Source of the DNA: Burkholderia sp. USMB20
GTDB lineage: Bacteria > Pseudomonadota > Gammaproteobacteria > Burkholderiales > Burkholderiaceae
DNA length: 64,000 nt
Reading direction: 5' to 3'
Assembly: GCF_000949135.2 (NCBI RefSeq)
Contig: NZ_JTAN02000001.1
Location: forward strand, 310,001 to 374,000
The notes under the pieces are model-generated. The model worked only from the letters and a program-made list of their open reading frames with translations. It made no database searches and had not been told where the DNA came from. The position numbers and the translations under genes are program-made. Of the stretch, positions 1 to 8,576 are shown piece after piece. How positions within the stretch are numbered: position 1 is the stretch's first letter; the number at the start of each line of letters is the position of its first letter.

Positions 1-444
1 TGCCGCGTACTGAGCCAGTCGCGCGAGCCCGCGTCGTTCGATGTCGCGGCCGCGTTCGGGCTGGCGGTCAACACGCCGGTGTTTCACGTGGTGTGCGTAC
101 ACGAGGAAAACGGCCGCCCGATCCAGCTCGAGGATCGCTACGTGAACCCGGCCGCCGCGCCCGAATTCATCGATCAGGATTTCCAGGCCGAGCCGCCGTC
201 CGAATACCTGTTCAACAATGTGTCGCACTACGAACTGGAGATCGAGCACGTGGTCGACGCGTCGCTGCCGTCCGGTGAACAGGCGCGGCTGCTCGACATG
301 CGCGCCGACGAGCCGTGCCTCACGCTCACGCGCCGCACCTGGACGAACGGGCTGCCCGTCACGTTCGTGCACTTCCTGCATCCGGGCAACCGCTACCGGC
401 TCGGCTCGCGCTTCAAGCCGGGCGCCGGACGTCACCAGACCTGA
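1..444 (+). CDS. hutC: Histidine-utilization repressor HutC-like, 3' part (GntR family, UTRA domain)
   Basis: The reading frame is open from the first base of the window, so the gene starts outside it. The visible 147 residues look like the ligand-binding UTRA domain of GntR/HutC regulators; the N-terminal winged-helix DNA-binding domain must lie upstream. HutC-like stretches include QLEDRYVNP, the ARLLDM/EPCLTLTRRTW segment and the C-terminal LHPGNRYRLGSRF. Family knowledge: HutC represses histidine-degradation genes and is released by urocanate. No hut enzyme is inside the window, so the target genes, if adjacent, lie to the left. A related HutC-subfamily regulator for another effector cannot be excluded from half a protein. 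Confidence 0.8.
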   Translation, partial: CRVLSQSREPASFDVAAAFGLAVNTPVFHVVCVHEENGRPIQLEDRYVNPAAAPEFIDQDFQAEPPSEYLFNNVSHYELEIEHVVDASLPSGEQARLLDMRADEPCLTLTRRTWTNGLPVTFVHFLHPGNRYRLGSRFKPGAGRHQT

Positions 445-517
445 ACCTTCTTCAGCGCGGGTAAGAGACCATGCGCGGCGCGCCGCTTCGCGAAGAAACG
501 GCCACCGCGCGCAAGAC

Positions 518-581
518 GTCGCTGAATGTCGCTGAATGTCGCTTGACGTGGCTTGACGTCGCTCGATGTCGCGCGACGTCG
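518..581. repeat. Degenerate 10-bp tandem repeat, about 6.4 copies
   Basis: Six consecutive 10-base units of the type GTCGCTGAAT / GTCGCTTGAC / GTCGCTCGAT, then four more bases. They sit in the gap between hutC (+) and the 3' end of the dioxygenase gene (-), so the array lies between two convergent 3' ends. No function is evident. Confidence 0.75.
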
Positions 582-595
582 TCGATCCGCGCCGC

Positions 596-1444
596 TCAGA
601 TCGCCCCGACCTGCCCCGCGCCGCGCGACCATACGACCGGAAACAGCGCATGCTCGAGCGGCGCGCCGTCGGGCAGTTCGTCGGCCAGCCCCGGGAAATC
701 GGGCGACGTCTTCCAGCGGCGCGGCGCGTGACGGATATCGTCGCCGACGAAGCGGATCGAGAACGCGCGCCGGCGGTTCTGCGTCCCGCCCGACGCATGC
801 AGCGTCAGCATCCGGAAGCACACCATGTCGCCCGGCTCGAGCGCCCAGTGACGGATCGGGAACGCCGCGCGGTCGGCTTCGATGTCGGGCAGGTCGGCGA
901 GGCTGCCTTCCGGGAACCACTTCGCTTCCTTGTCCATGAACGTGCGCGGCATCAGCCACGGCCCCTGGTGCGAACCCGCGACGAATTCCAGCGTCGATTC
1001 GAGCGGCACCGGATCGACCGGAATCCACATGCTGACGTTGTCGTCGCCTTCGATGTTGTAGTACGGCTGGTCCTGGTGCCACGGCGTGCGCTGCCGCGTG
1101 CCGGGCTCCTTCACGAGCAGGTGGTCGTGATGCAGCCGCACCGTCTGCGTGCCCATCAGCGCCGCGGCCACCGACGGCGCGGGCGACCGCACGATGAAGT
1201 CGCGATACGCGTCGTTGTGCTGCCAGTTGCAGAAGTCCTCGAAGAACCAGCCCGGATCGTCGGGCCGGCTCGCGACCTTCGCGCGCGCGCTCGGCTGCGC
1301 GAGGTTCGCGTCGATGCCGGCACGCAGCGCGGCCACTTCGTCGGGCGAGAAGATGCCCTTGATACATACCGCGCCTTCGTCGCGGAAGGCGGCGATCAGT
1401 TCGGGCGTCACGGCTTTCGCGACGCGTTCCTGGATACTCGTCAT
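596..1444 (-). CDS. Phytanoyl-CoA dioxygenase family Fe(II)/2-oxoglutarate oxygenase
   Basis: A 282-residue protein, the usual size for the PhyH family. The 2-His-1-carboxylate iron site is visible: H123 and D125 in PWHQDQPYYN, and H216 in TLHASGG. The nearby NRRRAFSIRF supplies the arginines expected to bind 2-oxoglutarate. These enzymes hydroxylate small substrates with O2 and 2-oxoglutarate; the substrate here is unknown. The frame opens further upstream (to 1495), but I chose the ATG at 1444 because it fits the family N-terminus and has a GACAGG-like ribosome site. The gene follows the solute-binding-protein gene closely on the same strand, so the imported compound may be its substrate (inference). 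Confidence 0.8.
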   Translation of the reverse strand: MTSIQERVAKAVTPELIAAFRDEGAVCIKGIFSPDEVAALRAGIDANLAQPSARAKVASRPDDPGWFFEDFCNWQHNDAYRDFIVRSPAPSVAAALMGTQTVRLHHDHLLVKEPGTRQRTPWHQDQPYYNIEGDDNVSMWIPVDPVPLESTLEFVAGSHQGPWLMPRTFMDKEAKWFPEGSLADLPDIEADRAAFPIRHWALEPGDMVCFRMLTLHASGGTQNRRRAFSIRFVGDDIRHAPRRWKTSPDFPGLADELPDGAPLEHALFPVVWSRGAGQVGAI

Positions 1445-1499
1445 GGATTGCCTGTCGATTGATTGAGCCACGGGGTCATGGAATGGCAGGGTCACGGGG

Positions 1500-2303
1500 T
1501 CACGGCGCGGAAGTCATCTGCTGCTTCGCGCCGTAGATGTCGAAGTCGAAGTATTTCGCGGCGATCTTCTGATACGTGCCGTTCGCGCGGATCGCGACGA
1601 TCGCGTCGTTCAGCCGCTTCTTCATGTCGGCGTCGCCCTTGCGCACGCCCATCGCGACGCCGTAGCCGGTGATGCGCACGTCGGTCACGTCGGGGCCCGC
1701 GAACGCGTAGCCCTTGCCGCGCGGCGTCTTCAGGAACGAATAGCCGGCTTGCGTCTTGTCCTGGAAGGTCGCGTCGAGACGGCCGTTCACCAGATCCTGA
1801 TACACCTGGTCCTGGTTCTGGTACGACACGATCGTCACGCCCTGGGTCGCCCATTCGGCCTTCGCGTACGCCTCCTGCGTCGTGCCCTGGTCGATCCCGA
1901 CGCGCTTGCCGGCGAGCGACGCCGCCGTCGGCAGCAGCTTCGAGCCGGCCGGTGCGACGAGCGCGCCCGGCGACGCATACAGCTTGTTCGAGAAGTCGAT
2001 CTGCTTGAGCCGCTCGTCGGTGGCCGTCATCGCGGACATGATCACGTCGAACTTGCGTGCGCGCAGCGCCGGAATCATCCCGTCGAAACCCTGCTCGACC
2101 CACACGCATTTCGCGCGCAGCTGCTCGCAGATCGCATTGCGCAGGTCGATGTCGAAGCCGGCGAGCGAGCCGTCGGGCTGCTTCGCCTCGAACGGCGGAT
2201 AGGTGGGATCGATGCCCCAGCGGATCGTCGCCGTGTCCTGCGCGAACGAGACGAGCGGCGCGAACGCCAGAGCGGAAGCGAGAAGCCTTGCAGTGCGGTT
2301 CAT
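1500..2303 (-). CDS. Periplasmic amino-acid-type solute-binding protein (family 3)
   Basis: A 267-residue protein with a Sec signal peptide ending near SFAQ (residues 19-22). The mature fold begins IRWGIDPTYPPFE and continues GFDIDLRNAICE and FDGMIPALRARKFDVIMSAM, hallmarks of the lysine/arginine/ornithine- and polar-amino-acid-binding family. It should deliver a cationic or polar amino acid, or a derivative, to an ABC importer. No permease or ATPase gene of that importer is nearby, so it is an orphan binding protein here. It is probably co-transcribed with the downstream dioxygenase gene (gap about 55 bp) and lies divergent to a LysR regulator. Confidence 0.88.
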   Translation of the reverse strand: MNRTARLLASALAFAPLVSFAQDTATIRWGIDPTYPPFEAKQPDGSLAGFDIDLRNAICEQLRAKCVWVEQGFDGMIPALRARKFDVIMSAMTATDERLKQIDFSNKLYASPGALVAPAGSKLLPTAASLAGKRVGIDQGTTQEAYAKAEWATQGVTIVSYQNQDQVYQDLVNGRLDATFQDKTQAGYSFLKTPRGKGYAFAGPDVTDVRITGYGVAMGVRKGDADMKKRLNDAIVAIRANGTYQKIAAKYFDFDIYGAKQQMTSAP

Positions 2304-2905
2304 GGTGTGTCCTTTTGGTCTCGACGTGGCGTGGGAAGGCGCCGGGCGTCCGTTGGGGAGCGTCGTGCCGGCTGGCCCGGCGCGGTACGCGAAAGACGGG
2401 GACTTCGATGAATCTGCGATGCAGTCTAGACCGCTTGATTTTCAAGCGCAAGCGGAAGGAATGGAGGTGCGGCCGACCAGGAGAATTGGACGGAGAGATC
2501 GCCAAAAAAGAGCGATGTAACACGACATATGCAACAATTTACGGTAATTTTTCTGACGCTCAGGCGTTTACCCGATAATGCGCACAGTCGGCCGAGAGTA
2601 GGTTCGATTCGATATCCACAAGCCGTGGCGGTCCAAATTTCACGGTGAATCAGACCGCCACCCATCGCTGGCTGCCGAAAAGCGGCCTTCCGATCTATAC
2701 CACCTCGATGCTACCGCGCTCCCGCCGCCATCAGGCCGCGCAGCGCCGCCGAGCGTGCCGACGATCGCCATCCGTTTGAAAAGCAGGTCCGCCCGCACGG
2801 CCGCGCCGGGTCCGGCGAAACCGCGATTGCCCGCGGTCTCGGGCCATGTTAAAAGTCGTCGCACACATTTGAAAATGAAATGCTCGAATCCGCAAAAGTG
2901 CAGAA
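2304..2905. other. 602-bp divergent intergenic region between binding-protein gene and LysR gene
   Basis: No convincing coding sequence on either strand. It should hold the promoters for the minus-strand binding-protein/dioxygenase unit and for the plus-strand LysR gene. The part nearest the binding-protein gene has a 7+3+7 inverted repeat (2432-2448). The part before the LysR gene is AT-richer (about 2860-2900), fitting a promoter. Confidence 0.7.
2432..2448. promoter_or_regulatory. Perfect inverted repeat CGCTTGA-TTT-TCAAGCG
   Basis: Seven-base arms with a three-base spacer, about 130 bp upstream of the binding-protein start. This is a plausible operator; the divergent LysR protein is one candidate ligand, but the symmetry is tighter than a typical LysR T-N11-A box. 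Function is inferred from symmetry and position only. Confidence 0.45.
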
Positions 2906-3772
2906 ATGAATAGACCTTTGTTCGACCTCGACCTGTTGCGCGCGCTCGTGATGGTCGCCGACTGCGGCAGCTTCACGACCGCGTCCGCGCGCCTGCATTC
3001 GACGCAGTCGACGGTCAGCCAGAAGGTGCGGCGGCTGGAGGAGATCGCCGGGCATCGCCTGCTCGACCGCGGCACGCGCGACGTGCGGCCGACCGACGCC
3101 GGCGTGACGGTGCTCAGCTACGCGCGGCGCATGATCGCGCTGAACGACGAGATGCTGGAAGCGCTGTCGGGCGCGACCGTCGCGCTGACGATCCGGCTCG
3201 GCGTGCCCGACGATTTCGCGGCGGGCCGCACGACCCATGCGCTCGCCGCGTTCAAGCGCGATCATCCGCAGGTGAAGCTCGAGGTGACGTGCGGGCTGAG
3301 CCGCGACATCTGCGCGGCCTACGATCGCGGCGAGCTCGATCTCGTGCTGATCAAGCAGCGGCGCGACAGCCGCGAGGCGGTGGTGCGCTGGCCGGAGAAG
3401 CTGCGCTGGATCGACAGCGCGCAGCATCCGACGATCGACCTCGATCCGGTGCCGATCGTCGTGTTCCCGCCGCGCGGGCTGTATCGCGACGACATGATCA
3501 AGGCGATCGAGGAACGCGGCCGCCGCTGGCGGATCAGCTTCACGACGTCGAGCCTGAGCGGGATCCAGGCGGCCGTCGCGGACGGGCTCGGCATCAGCGT
3601 GCTGCCCGCGCGCGTGGTGACCGACGACCACGTGGTACTGACCGACGCGCACGGCGGCTTCGCGCCGATCGAGCACATGGACATCGCGATCCTGCACCGG
3701 CCGACGGCCGATCCGATGGTCAGCGAACTGACGAAGGCGCTCGCGACGATGCTGGAGCACGAGCAGGAATGA
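2906..3772 (+). CDS. LysR-family transcriptional regulator
   Basis: A 288-residue protein of standard LysR length. The N-terminal winged helix-turn-helix is clear: LLRALVMVADCGSFTTAS, then STVSQKVRRLEE and HRLLDRGTRDVRPTDAG (residues about 6-65). The effector-binding domain follows from about residue 90 (IRLGVPDDFAAG). The gene is divergent from the binding-protein/dioxygenase unit and convergent with the SnoaL-like gene. By the usual LysR arrangement it probably activates the divergent unit. The effector is unknown. Confidence 0.9.
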   Translation: MNRPLFDLDLLRALVMVADCGSFTTASARLHSTQSTVSQKVRRLEEIAGHRLLDRGTRDVRPTDAGVTVLSYARRMIALNDEMLEALSGATVALTIRLGVPDDFAAGRTTHALAAFKRDHPQVKLEVTCGLSRDICAAYDRGELDLVLIKQRRDSREAVVRWPEKLRWIDSAQHPTIDLDPVPIVVFPPRGLYRDDMIKAIEERGRRWRISFTTSSLSGIQAAVADGLGISVLPARVVTDDHVVLTDAHGGFAPIEHMDIAILHRPTADPMVSELTKALATMLEHEQE

Positions 3773-3833
3773 GCGCAGCAGTGCGGGCCGGCATCGACCG
3801 GGCGGCGGTGACTGTCGAGAAAAACGACGCCCG

Positions 3834-4337
3834 TCAGAACATCGTGTTCCCGTTCGCCGCCTGCTCCGGCACCGGCTGGTTCACGTCCCAGTGTTCGACG
3901 ATCTTGCCGTGTTCGAGTCGGAAGATGTCCACGATCGCGCTGCCGCGCGTGCCGGGTTCGCGCACCGCGTGCACATGCAGGATCACGTAGTCGCCGTCGA
4001 CGAACGAGCGCTTGATCTCGCTGTGCGACTGCGGATACTTGTCGCGCAGGAACGCGACGAACTTGCGGAAACCGTCGCGGCCGTCGGCCGCGTTCGGGTT
4101 GTGCTGCACGTACCGTTCGCCGACGTACGCGAGCGCGGCATCCGCATCCTTCTCGTTCAGGCCTTTCTCGTAGAACGCGAGCACCGTGCGGCGATTCGCT
4201 TCCTGCTGCGCGCTGTCCGCACCGCCCGCACCATCCTGGCCGGCCGCCATTGCGTGCGCGGCCGCCGCCGCGAACGTCGCCGCGGCGATCCATCTTGCGG
4301 CCCGTGCGGCCATCGTGCGGGTGCGTCGCATCGTCAT
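3834..4337 (-). CDS. Exported SnoaL-like / nuclear-transport-factor-2-fold protein
   Basis: A 167-residue protein. A long N-terminal stretch rich in Ala (about residues 10-31) ends at AMA and resembles a Sec signal peptide, so the protein is probably periplasmic. The rest matches SnoaL-like polyketide-cyclase/ester-cyclase proteins: FYEKGLNEKD, YVQHNPNAADGRDGF, VHAVREPGTRG and VDIFRLEHGKIVEHWDV. Known relatives catalyse aldol-type cyclisation or isomerisation, but many have no assigned activity. It lies 59 bp downstream of the second amidohydrolase gene on the same strand and may share its transcript. The exact start is uncertain because several in-frame Met codons lie near the N-terminus. 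Confidence 0.75.
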   Translation of the reverse strand: MTMRRTRTMAARAARWIAAATFAAAAAHAMAAGQDGAGGADSAQQEANRRTVLAFYEKGLNEKDADAALAYVGERYVQHNPNAADGRDGFRKFVAFLRDKYPQSHSEIKRSFVDGDYVILHVHAVREPGTRGSAIVDIFRLEHGKIVEHWDVNQPVPEQAANGNTMF

Positions 4338-4396
4338 CTCCCGGAAGATCAGGCTGAAGTAAGCCCGATCATAACCGGCACGATGCGGCGCCCGGT

Positions 4397-5581
4397 TCAG
4401 ACCAGCGCGCCGTCGCGCGCGACGATCTTCCCCGACGACACGACGAGCCGCCGCGCCGGCCGCGCGACGACGGCCTCGGCGAACGTCAGCGCATCGACGA
4501 GCACGACGTCCGCGTGTTTGCCTGCTTCCAGGCCGTAGTCAGCGAAGCCGCAACCGCGTGCCGCGCTGTGCGTCACGCAGTCGAGCGCGACTTCGAGCGC
4601 GTCGTCGCGACGGAAATCGTTGCGCATGCCGATCAGCATCGCGCGTTCGAGCATGTCGGGCGAACCGTACGGCGTCCACGTGTCGCGCACGCCATCGTTG
4701 CCGCCGATCACGGTCACGCCGGCCGCGCGGCACGCAACGACCGACGGCACCGGCACCGCGGCCGGCGCGGTCGTGACGATCGCGACGCCGAGTTCGGCCA
4801 TCCGCGCGAGCAGCGCGTCGCGCTCACGGTCGGCGATGTCGCCGAGGCAGAAGCCGTGGCTGATCGTGACCTTGCCCTGCATGCCGAGCGCGGCCGTGCG
4901 CTGCAAGATGAGATCGAGCGAGTACGCGCCCATCGATCCGCGTTCGTGCAGATGCAGGTCGAGGCCGCGGCCATGACGCTCGGCAATTCCGAACAGCACG
5001 TCCACCGCTTCGACCGGATCGCCTTCGATCGCGCACGGGTCGAGGCCGCCGAGCAGGTCGGCGCCCGCGCCGAGCGCGTCGGACAGCAGCGCGGCCGTGC
5101 CGGGCCGCTTGAGCACGCCCGACTGCGGAAACGCGACGATCTGGATCTCCACCTGGCCGCGCAGCGTCTCGCGCGTCGCGAGCACGCCGTGCAGATGGCG
5201 CAGCCCGGCTTCGGTGTCGACGTCGACGTGCGTGCGGATGCGCGTCGTGCCGGCCGCGAGGAACGCGCGCGACAGCGCGAGCGACGCGGCGCCCGCGTCA
5301 TGGCCGCTCGTCGCGCGGTAGTGGCGCTCGTTCTCGATGCGGTCGACGAGGCGCGGCCCCACCGCGTTGCGATACCACGGCATCCCCCAGTGGGTCTTGT
5401 CGAGGTGCGTGTGGCCTTCGACGAGGCCGGGCAGCGCGAGCGCGCCCGCGCCGTCCTCGATCGCGCAGCCGGCAGGCGCGTCGAGCGACGCGCCGACGCG
5501 CGCGATGCGCTCGCCTTCGATCAGGATGTCGAGCGCTTCGTCGGCGTGCGTGCGGACGTTGCGGATCAGCAGGTTCGTCAT
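4397..5581 (-). CDS. Cytosine-deaminase-like amidohydrolase, copy 1
   Basis: A 394-residue member of the metal-dependent amidohydrolase superfamily (cytosine deaminase/isopropylammelide hydrolase branch). Metal ligands are seen in GHTHLDKTHW (H57, H59), in the mid-protein LHLHERGSMG, in the histidine of TISHGF, and in the aspartate of GGNDGVRDTW. Such enzymes hydrolyse amino or amide groups on heterocycles in the cytoplasm. The start is the ATG at 5581; the frame stays open far upstream but that part is a shadow of the neighbour. It is a tandem paralogue of the gene at 5662-6861, 80 bp upstream. The substrate cannot be named from sequence. Confidence 0.85.
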   Translation of the reverse strand: MTNLLIRNVRTHADEALDILIEGERIARVGASLDAPAGCAIEDGAGALALPGLVEGHTHLDKTHWGMPWYRNAVGPRLVDRIENERHYRATSGHDAGAASLALSRAFLAAGTTRIRTHVDVDTEAGLRHLHGVLATRETLRGQVEIQIVAFPQSGVLKRPGTAALLSDALGAGADLLGGLDPCAIEGDPVEAVDVLFGIAERHGRGLDLHLHERGSMGAYSLDLILQRTAALGMQGKVTISHGFCLGDIADRERDALLARMAELGVAIVTTAPAAVPVPSVVACRAAGVTVIGGNDGVRDTWTPYGSPDMLERAMLIGMRNDFRRDDALEVALDCVTHSAARGCGFADYGLEAGKHADVVLVDALTFAEAVVARPARRLVVSSGKIVARDGALV

Positions 5582-5661
5582 GTCGGTTCCGGTTTGGTCG
5601 GTCAATCGGTCAGTCAGTACGAAGCCATCGCGATGCACGCACCGCGACGGCGATCGGGTCG

Positions 5662-6861
5662 TCAGCGCGTGAAACGCAACGCCGGCGCGAACGGCGCGCC
5701 GGTGTCGCTTTCGCCGCGCCGGAACACCCAGCGTTCGGCCGGCACGCCGGCGACGGCCGCCGCCGCATTCGGCGCGCGCACCGCGACGAAGCTCGCGTCG
5801 CAGCCGACCGCGATGCCGTAGTGCGCGAGGCCGAGCGCGCGCGCGCCGGCGTGCGTCGCCATGTCGAGCGCGATGCCGAGCGCTTCGTCGGTATGGAAGC
5901 CCGAGCGGTAGCCGACCATCATCGCGCGCTGCAGCATGTCGCCGTTGCCGTACGGCCACCACGCGTCGCGAATGTTGTCGTTGCCGGCGAACACGTGCAC
6001 GCCCGCGTCGCGCAGTTGCTGAACCGGCGGGAATGCGCAGTCGCCCGGCGCGTTGGTCAGGATCGACACGCCGGCGTCGGCGAGTGCCGCGGCCGCACGC
6101 TCGACGTCGCCATGTTCGACCTGGCCGAGCGCATACGCGTGGCTCACGTTCACGCGGCCGCCGAGGCCGGCAGCGCGCGTGCGCGCCGCGATCCGCAGCA
6201 GTTGCGCGATGCCGGTCTCGCCCGGTTCGTGCAGGTGGATGTCGATCTTCGCGCCGCGCTTCTCGGCGATGCCGAACACGATGTCGAGCTGGCCGTCCGC
6301 GTCGCCGTCGAGCGTCGTCGGGTCGATCCCGCCGACCACGTCCGCGCCTTCGCGCACGGCCGCATCGAGGATCGCGGCGGTGCCCGGGCACGTCACCACG
6401 CCGGCCTGCGGAAACGCGACCAGTTCGATGTCGACGATTCCGCGCCACTGTTCGCGCGCGGCCATCACGGCATGCAGGTTCGACAGGCCGGTCGTCGCGT
6501 CGACGTCGACGTGGCTGCGCATCGCGATCGTGCCGAACGCGGCGGCCTGCGCGATCAGCGCATTCGCGCGCTCGACGATCGGCGGCGCGGCCGCGAGCTG
6601 GCGCTTCTCGACCACGAGCCGCTCGCGCAGCGAGTCGACCGATTGGTGCGGCACCCAGCGATCGCCGACGAAACTCTTGTCGAGATGGATGTGGCCGTCG
6701 ACGAAGCCGGGCAGCACGACGCGGCCGCCGAGGTCGATCGTTTCGGCGCCGGGCGCAGCAGTGCAAGCGGCGCCGATCGCGACGAAGCGGCCGTCATGGA
6801 CGACGAGGTTGACGGGCCGGCCGCCGGCATCGACGGCGTTGGTGAAGAAGCGATCGGTCAT
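5662..6861 (-). CDS. Cytosine-deaminase-like amidohydrolase, copy 2
   Basis: A 399-residue paralogue of the following gene, with the same architecture: GHIHLDKSFVGDRW (metal ligands H57 and H59), DIHLHEPGETG, NVSHAYALG and FAGNDNIRDAWWPYGNGDM. The DxxW after the metal-binding Asp and the TH(A/S)AR C-terminal segment are shared by both copies. The ATG at 6861 begins MTDRFFTN, which fits the family; upstream in-frame Met codons would add an unstructured tail. It is the first gene of a likely three-gene unit (copy 2, copy 1, SnoaL-like). Role inferred: deamination or hydrolysis of a heterocycle or cyclic amide. Confidence 0.85.
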   Translation of the reverse strand: MTDRFFTNAVDAGGRPVNLVVHDGRFVAIGAACTAAPGAETIDLGGRVVLPGFVDGHIHLDKSFVGDRWVPHQSVDSLRERLVVEKRQLAAAPPIVERANALIAQAAAFGTIAMRSHVDVDATTGLSNLHAVMAAREQWRGIVDIELVAFPQAGVVTCPGTAAILDAAVREGADVVGGIDPTTLDGDADGQLDIVFGIAEKRGAKIDIHLHEPGETGIAQLLRIAARTRAAGLGGRVNVSHAYALGQVEHGDVERAAAALADAGVSILTNAPGDCAFPPVQQLRDAGVHVFAGNDNIRDAWWPYGNGDMLQRAMMVGYRSGFHTDEALGIALDMATHAGARALGLAHYGIAVGCDASFVAVRAPNAAAAVAGVPAERWVFRRGESDTGAPFAPALRFTR

Positions 6862-7312
6862 GAGTCGGAATGAGTGGGGCGGCCGCTGCGCGACGCCGAC
6901 GCGGACAGGGGAAGGCACCGCAGCCGGCACGGCGCGACCGTTGGCAGGGATGTGCGGTCACGATATCGGACGGGGCGGCCAGTGGCCAATTAAATGTCGC
7001 GATGCCGCGCATTCGATTTCGCGATATGCGGGCGAGCTGCCTGTCGGGCGTGGCGCGAAGATGGGGCGTGATCACCGCGCGGGCGTGCGCCGGTGCCGAT
7101 CGTCGCGCAATCGGCGCCCTCACGCGGCTGCCGGACGGCGAACCGCATCGTCGAATCTCGGCCGCGCCGCACCGCGATTTGCGCGGCAACAGACTTTACA
7201 CGTTGTTACCCGGCCGCACCGGACGTGCATCCGCCCTTTCCTTATACTCACGCCGAGTTCGCCACCCGTCCCGGTATTCGTCGGCGAACACGTTGCCGAT
7301 GCAGGAAACATC
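6862..7312. other. 451-bp intergenic region upstream of the lipoprotein gene
   Basis: I find no credible gene. It separates the divergent amidohydrolase unit and lipoprotein gene and must hold both promoters. A TATACT hexamer at 7244-7249 could be a -10 element for the lipoprotein gene, but no good -35 sits at the right distance. Confidence 0.6.
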
Positions 7313-7927
7313 ATGATGCGCATGCCTTCCACGAAGACCGTTCTGTTCGCCACGCTCGTCGCCGTGGCGGCGCTTCCGCTGACCGCCTGTGTCGCGCCGG
7401 GCTACTACGGCGCGCAACCGGGCTATCCGCAGCAGCAGTACGCGACGCCCGGCTACGCGCAGCCCGCGTATTCGCAACCGGGTTACGTGCAGCCGCAGCA
7501 GCCGGCCTATCCGAACCAGGCACCGCAGTACGACCAGTACGGCAACCCGCAGCCTTACGGCGGCCAGTACGGCAACGGCTACGGCACGCAATACGGCACC
7601 GTCGCGAACATCCAGCCGATCAACGGCTCGGTCGGCACGTCGGGCGTCGCCGGCACCGTCGTCGGTGCGCTGGTCGGCGGCCTGGTGGGCAACCAGTTCG
7701 GCCGCGGCCACGGCCGCGATGCGGCCACCGTGATCGGCGCGCTCGGCGGCGCCGTCGCCGGCAACCAGATCGGTCAGCAGATGGGCGCGGCCCAACCGCC
7801 GAGCAGCTACCGGATCGACGTGCGGGTGAGCGACGGCTCGACGCGCTCGTTCGACGTGCAGTCGCCGGGCGACCTGCGTCCGGGCGATCGCGTGCAGATC
7901 AACGGGAATCAGTTGTCGCGGTATTGA
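7313..7927 (+). CDS. Outer-membrane lipoprotein with glycine-zipper 2TM domain
   Basis: A 204-residue protein. It has a lipoprotein signal with lipobox LTAC just before VAPGYYG, then a low-complexity segment rich in Tyr, Gln, Pro and Gly (repeats of the type PGYAQPAYSQ, about residues 28-95). A glycine-zipper segment follows (VVGALVGGLVGNQFG and VIGALGGAVAGNQIGQ), of the Rick_17kDa/SlyB type. The C-terminal domain (YRIDVRVSDGSTRSFD) resembles the conserved end of the 17-kDa antigen family. Such proteins sit in the outer membrane and affect envelope integrity. The start is the first ATG of an ATGATG pair, preceded by CAGGAA. Confidence 0.88.
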   Translation: MMRMPSTKTVLFATLVAVAALPLTACVAPGYYGAQPGYPQQQYATPGYAQPAYSQPGYVQPQQPAYPNQAPQYDQYGNPQPYGGQYGNGYGTQYGTVANIQPINGSVGTSGVAGTVVGALVGGLVGNQFGRGHGRDAATVIGALGGAVAGNQIGQQMGAAQPPSSYRIDVRVSDGSTRSFDVQSPGDLRPGDRVQINGNQLSRY

Positions 7928-8150
7928 TGCGGGTCGCGTGCGCCTGAGTTGATCGGGTGCATCACACGTATCGCGGACACCGCACGTCGCGGAGGCGGTG
8001 TCGATGCGGGTCGCATGCGCCTGAGTTGGTCGGGTGCATCACACGTATCGCGGACACCGCACGTCGCGGAGGCGGTGTCGATGCGGGTCGCGTGCGCCTG
8101 AGTTGATCGGACGCATCACACGTATCGCGGACACTTCACGTCGCGGACGT
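7927..8150. repeat. 77-bp direct repeat, three tandem copies
   Basis: Units begin at 7927, 8004 and 8081 with ATGCGGGTCGC, a spacing of exactly 77 bases. The first two copies differ at very few positions; the third diverges at its 3' end from about 8130. Each contains GCATCACACGTATCGCGGACAC. The first unit overlaps the lipoprotein stop codon (TGATGCGGG), so the array starts exactly at the gene's 3' end. Confidence 0.9.
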
Positions 8151-8576
8151 ATTTCGCGTGCTCGGCGGCGCTTCGGCGCAACAGAGGGCACGCGCTTCAC
8201 TTCATCCCCTTCCACGAGTCGGCGCGACATGTCTGTCGCGCACGGCACTGCGTCGTCACGTTCCTCACGTCGCGCGCCACCCGCGGTCGCGGTCGCATCC
8301 AATGCAACGGCAGGTGCGTTCGCATCATCCGGCACATTTCCGCGTGCATGCGTTCGGCGCCGCGTGCGATTGCCCGCAGACTTCGCGAACACGCATCGAT
8401 TCTCCACGCATCATCCCCGCCATCATTCGCGCCTCGGTACAGCGCTTCACGCCTGTCGATGCGGCGTGTCGATCGCACCAGCAAATGCGTGTGTTTCCGA
8501 TTAGCATGGTCGATGCCCTGCCACGCAACGCGCCGCAGATTCCGACCTTCCGGCACACCAACGACAACACCGACCG
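8151..8576. other. Non-coding stretch upstream of the acetyltransferase gene
   Basis: About 430 bases with only compositionally driven open frames on both strands and no recognisable protein. It may hold the promoter for the acetyltransferase gene. I see no repeat or strong hairpin beyond the end of the 77-bp array. Confidence 0.55.
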
